This document shows positions 52,656 to 52,656 of a stretch of 52,656 nucleotides of DNA, in pieces (positions within the stretch are counted from its first letter, which is position 1; each line of letters opens with the position of its first letter). The notes beneath the pieces were generated by a model. The model was given only the letters and a program-made list of their open reading frames with translations. It ran no database searches and had not been told where the DNA came from. The stretch comes from Bacillota bacterium (GTDB lineage: Bacteria; Bacillota; Clostridia; Tissierellales; MES13), in NCBI GenBank assembly GCA_009711765.1, contig VEND01000008.1, positions 1 to 52,656 of the forward strand. Reading direction: 5' to 3'. The translations under genes and the position numbers were made by a program.

Positions 52656-52656
52656 A

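Noticed and set aside
1..52656. CRISPR arrays, tRNA, rRNA, cobalamin or other riboswitches
   Set aside because: I looked for regular direct repeats, tRNA-like T-loop and acceptor sequences and the B12-box upstream of the corrinoid genes and saw none; a covariance search would be needed to exclude them fully.

Overview
The window is AT-rich DNA from an anaerobic, spore-forming-type member of the Clostridia. Codon use, strong AGGAGG ribosome sites, a GerMN-like lipoprotein, a butyryl-CoA dehydrogenase/Etf operon and a corrinoid demethylase set all fit such a host. Genus is not resolvable by eye, though the gene mix resembles Alkaliphilus- or Tissierellales-like bacteria. No rRNA, tRNA, CRISPR array or intact insertion sequence was seen.

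Layout. (1) 0.2-6.7 kb: general cell genes: a MerR/GyrI regulator, ComEC-like and HAD hydrolases, a lipoprotein, and a flavoprotein-MarR pair divergent from a MATE exporter. (2) 6.9-14.4 kb: a LacI regulator, then a leftward operon of two M19 dipeptidase-family proteins, a sodium:solute symporter and a tandem-SnoaL protein. Two LacI-type palindromes lie upstream of it. (3) 14.9-24.0 kb: a corrinoid methyl-transfer module (UroD-family methyltransferases, one broken, one intact and one fused to a thioredoxin-like domain; a DUF2284 metal protein; an AraC regulator; a CobW-type GTPase; a RamA-like activator; a corrinoid protein). It is bracketed by decayed group II intron ends. (4) 24.4-27.6 kb: a second tandem-SnoaL protein, an HpcH/HpaI aldolase and a zinc alcohol dehydrogenase. 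(5) 28.3-36.9 kb: a leftward operon for 4-hydroxybutyryl-CoA to crotonyl-CoA and butyryl-CoA: abfD, a NifU-like protein, a Cys-rich small protein, crotonase, CoA-transferase, acyl-CoA dehydrogenase, etfBA and a 3-hydroxyacyl-CoA dehydrogenase. (6) 37.2-47.7 kb: a decayed tandem duplication of [TRAP dctM - symporter - creatininase-family - abfD], plus a third SnoaL protein and a complete TRAP transporter. (7) 48.0-52.3 kb: an UlaG-like hydrolase, a PAS/sigma-54 activator, an IolB-like isomerase and a 2-hydroxyacid dehydrogenase.

How it fits together. The right third behaves as one sigma-54 regulon. Six -24/-12 promoters match the consensus. Five of them are preceded by a pair of operators of form GATG-N8-CAT(C/A/G), 20-21 bp apart. 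The only enhancer-binding protein in view is the PAS activator at 48.8 kb, so it is the natural candidate to bind these sites. The regulon links uptake (TRAP, symporter), amide or lactam hydrolysis (creatininase family) and 4-hydroxybutyryl-CoA fermentation. The left half adds demethylation and dipeptidase functions under LacI and AraC control. The actual growth substrate cannot be named from sequence. A methylated or amidated C4/C5 compound entering through 4-hydroxybutyrate is an inference.

The most interesting items are the sigma-54/paired-operator regulon, the duplication in which each copy has lost what the other keeps, the methyltransferase-thioredoxin fusion, the three diverged tandem-SnoaL proteins, and the hairpin between the ribosome site and start codon of the 3-hydroxyacyl-CoA dehydrogenase.
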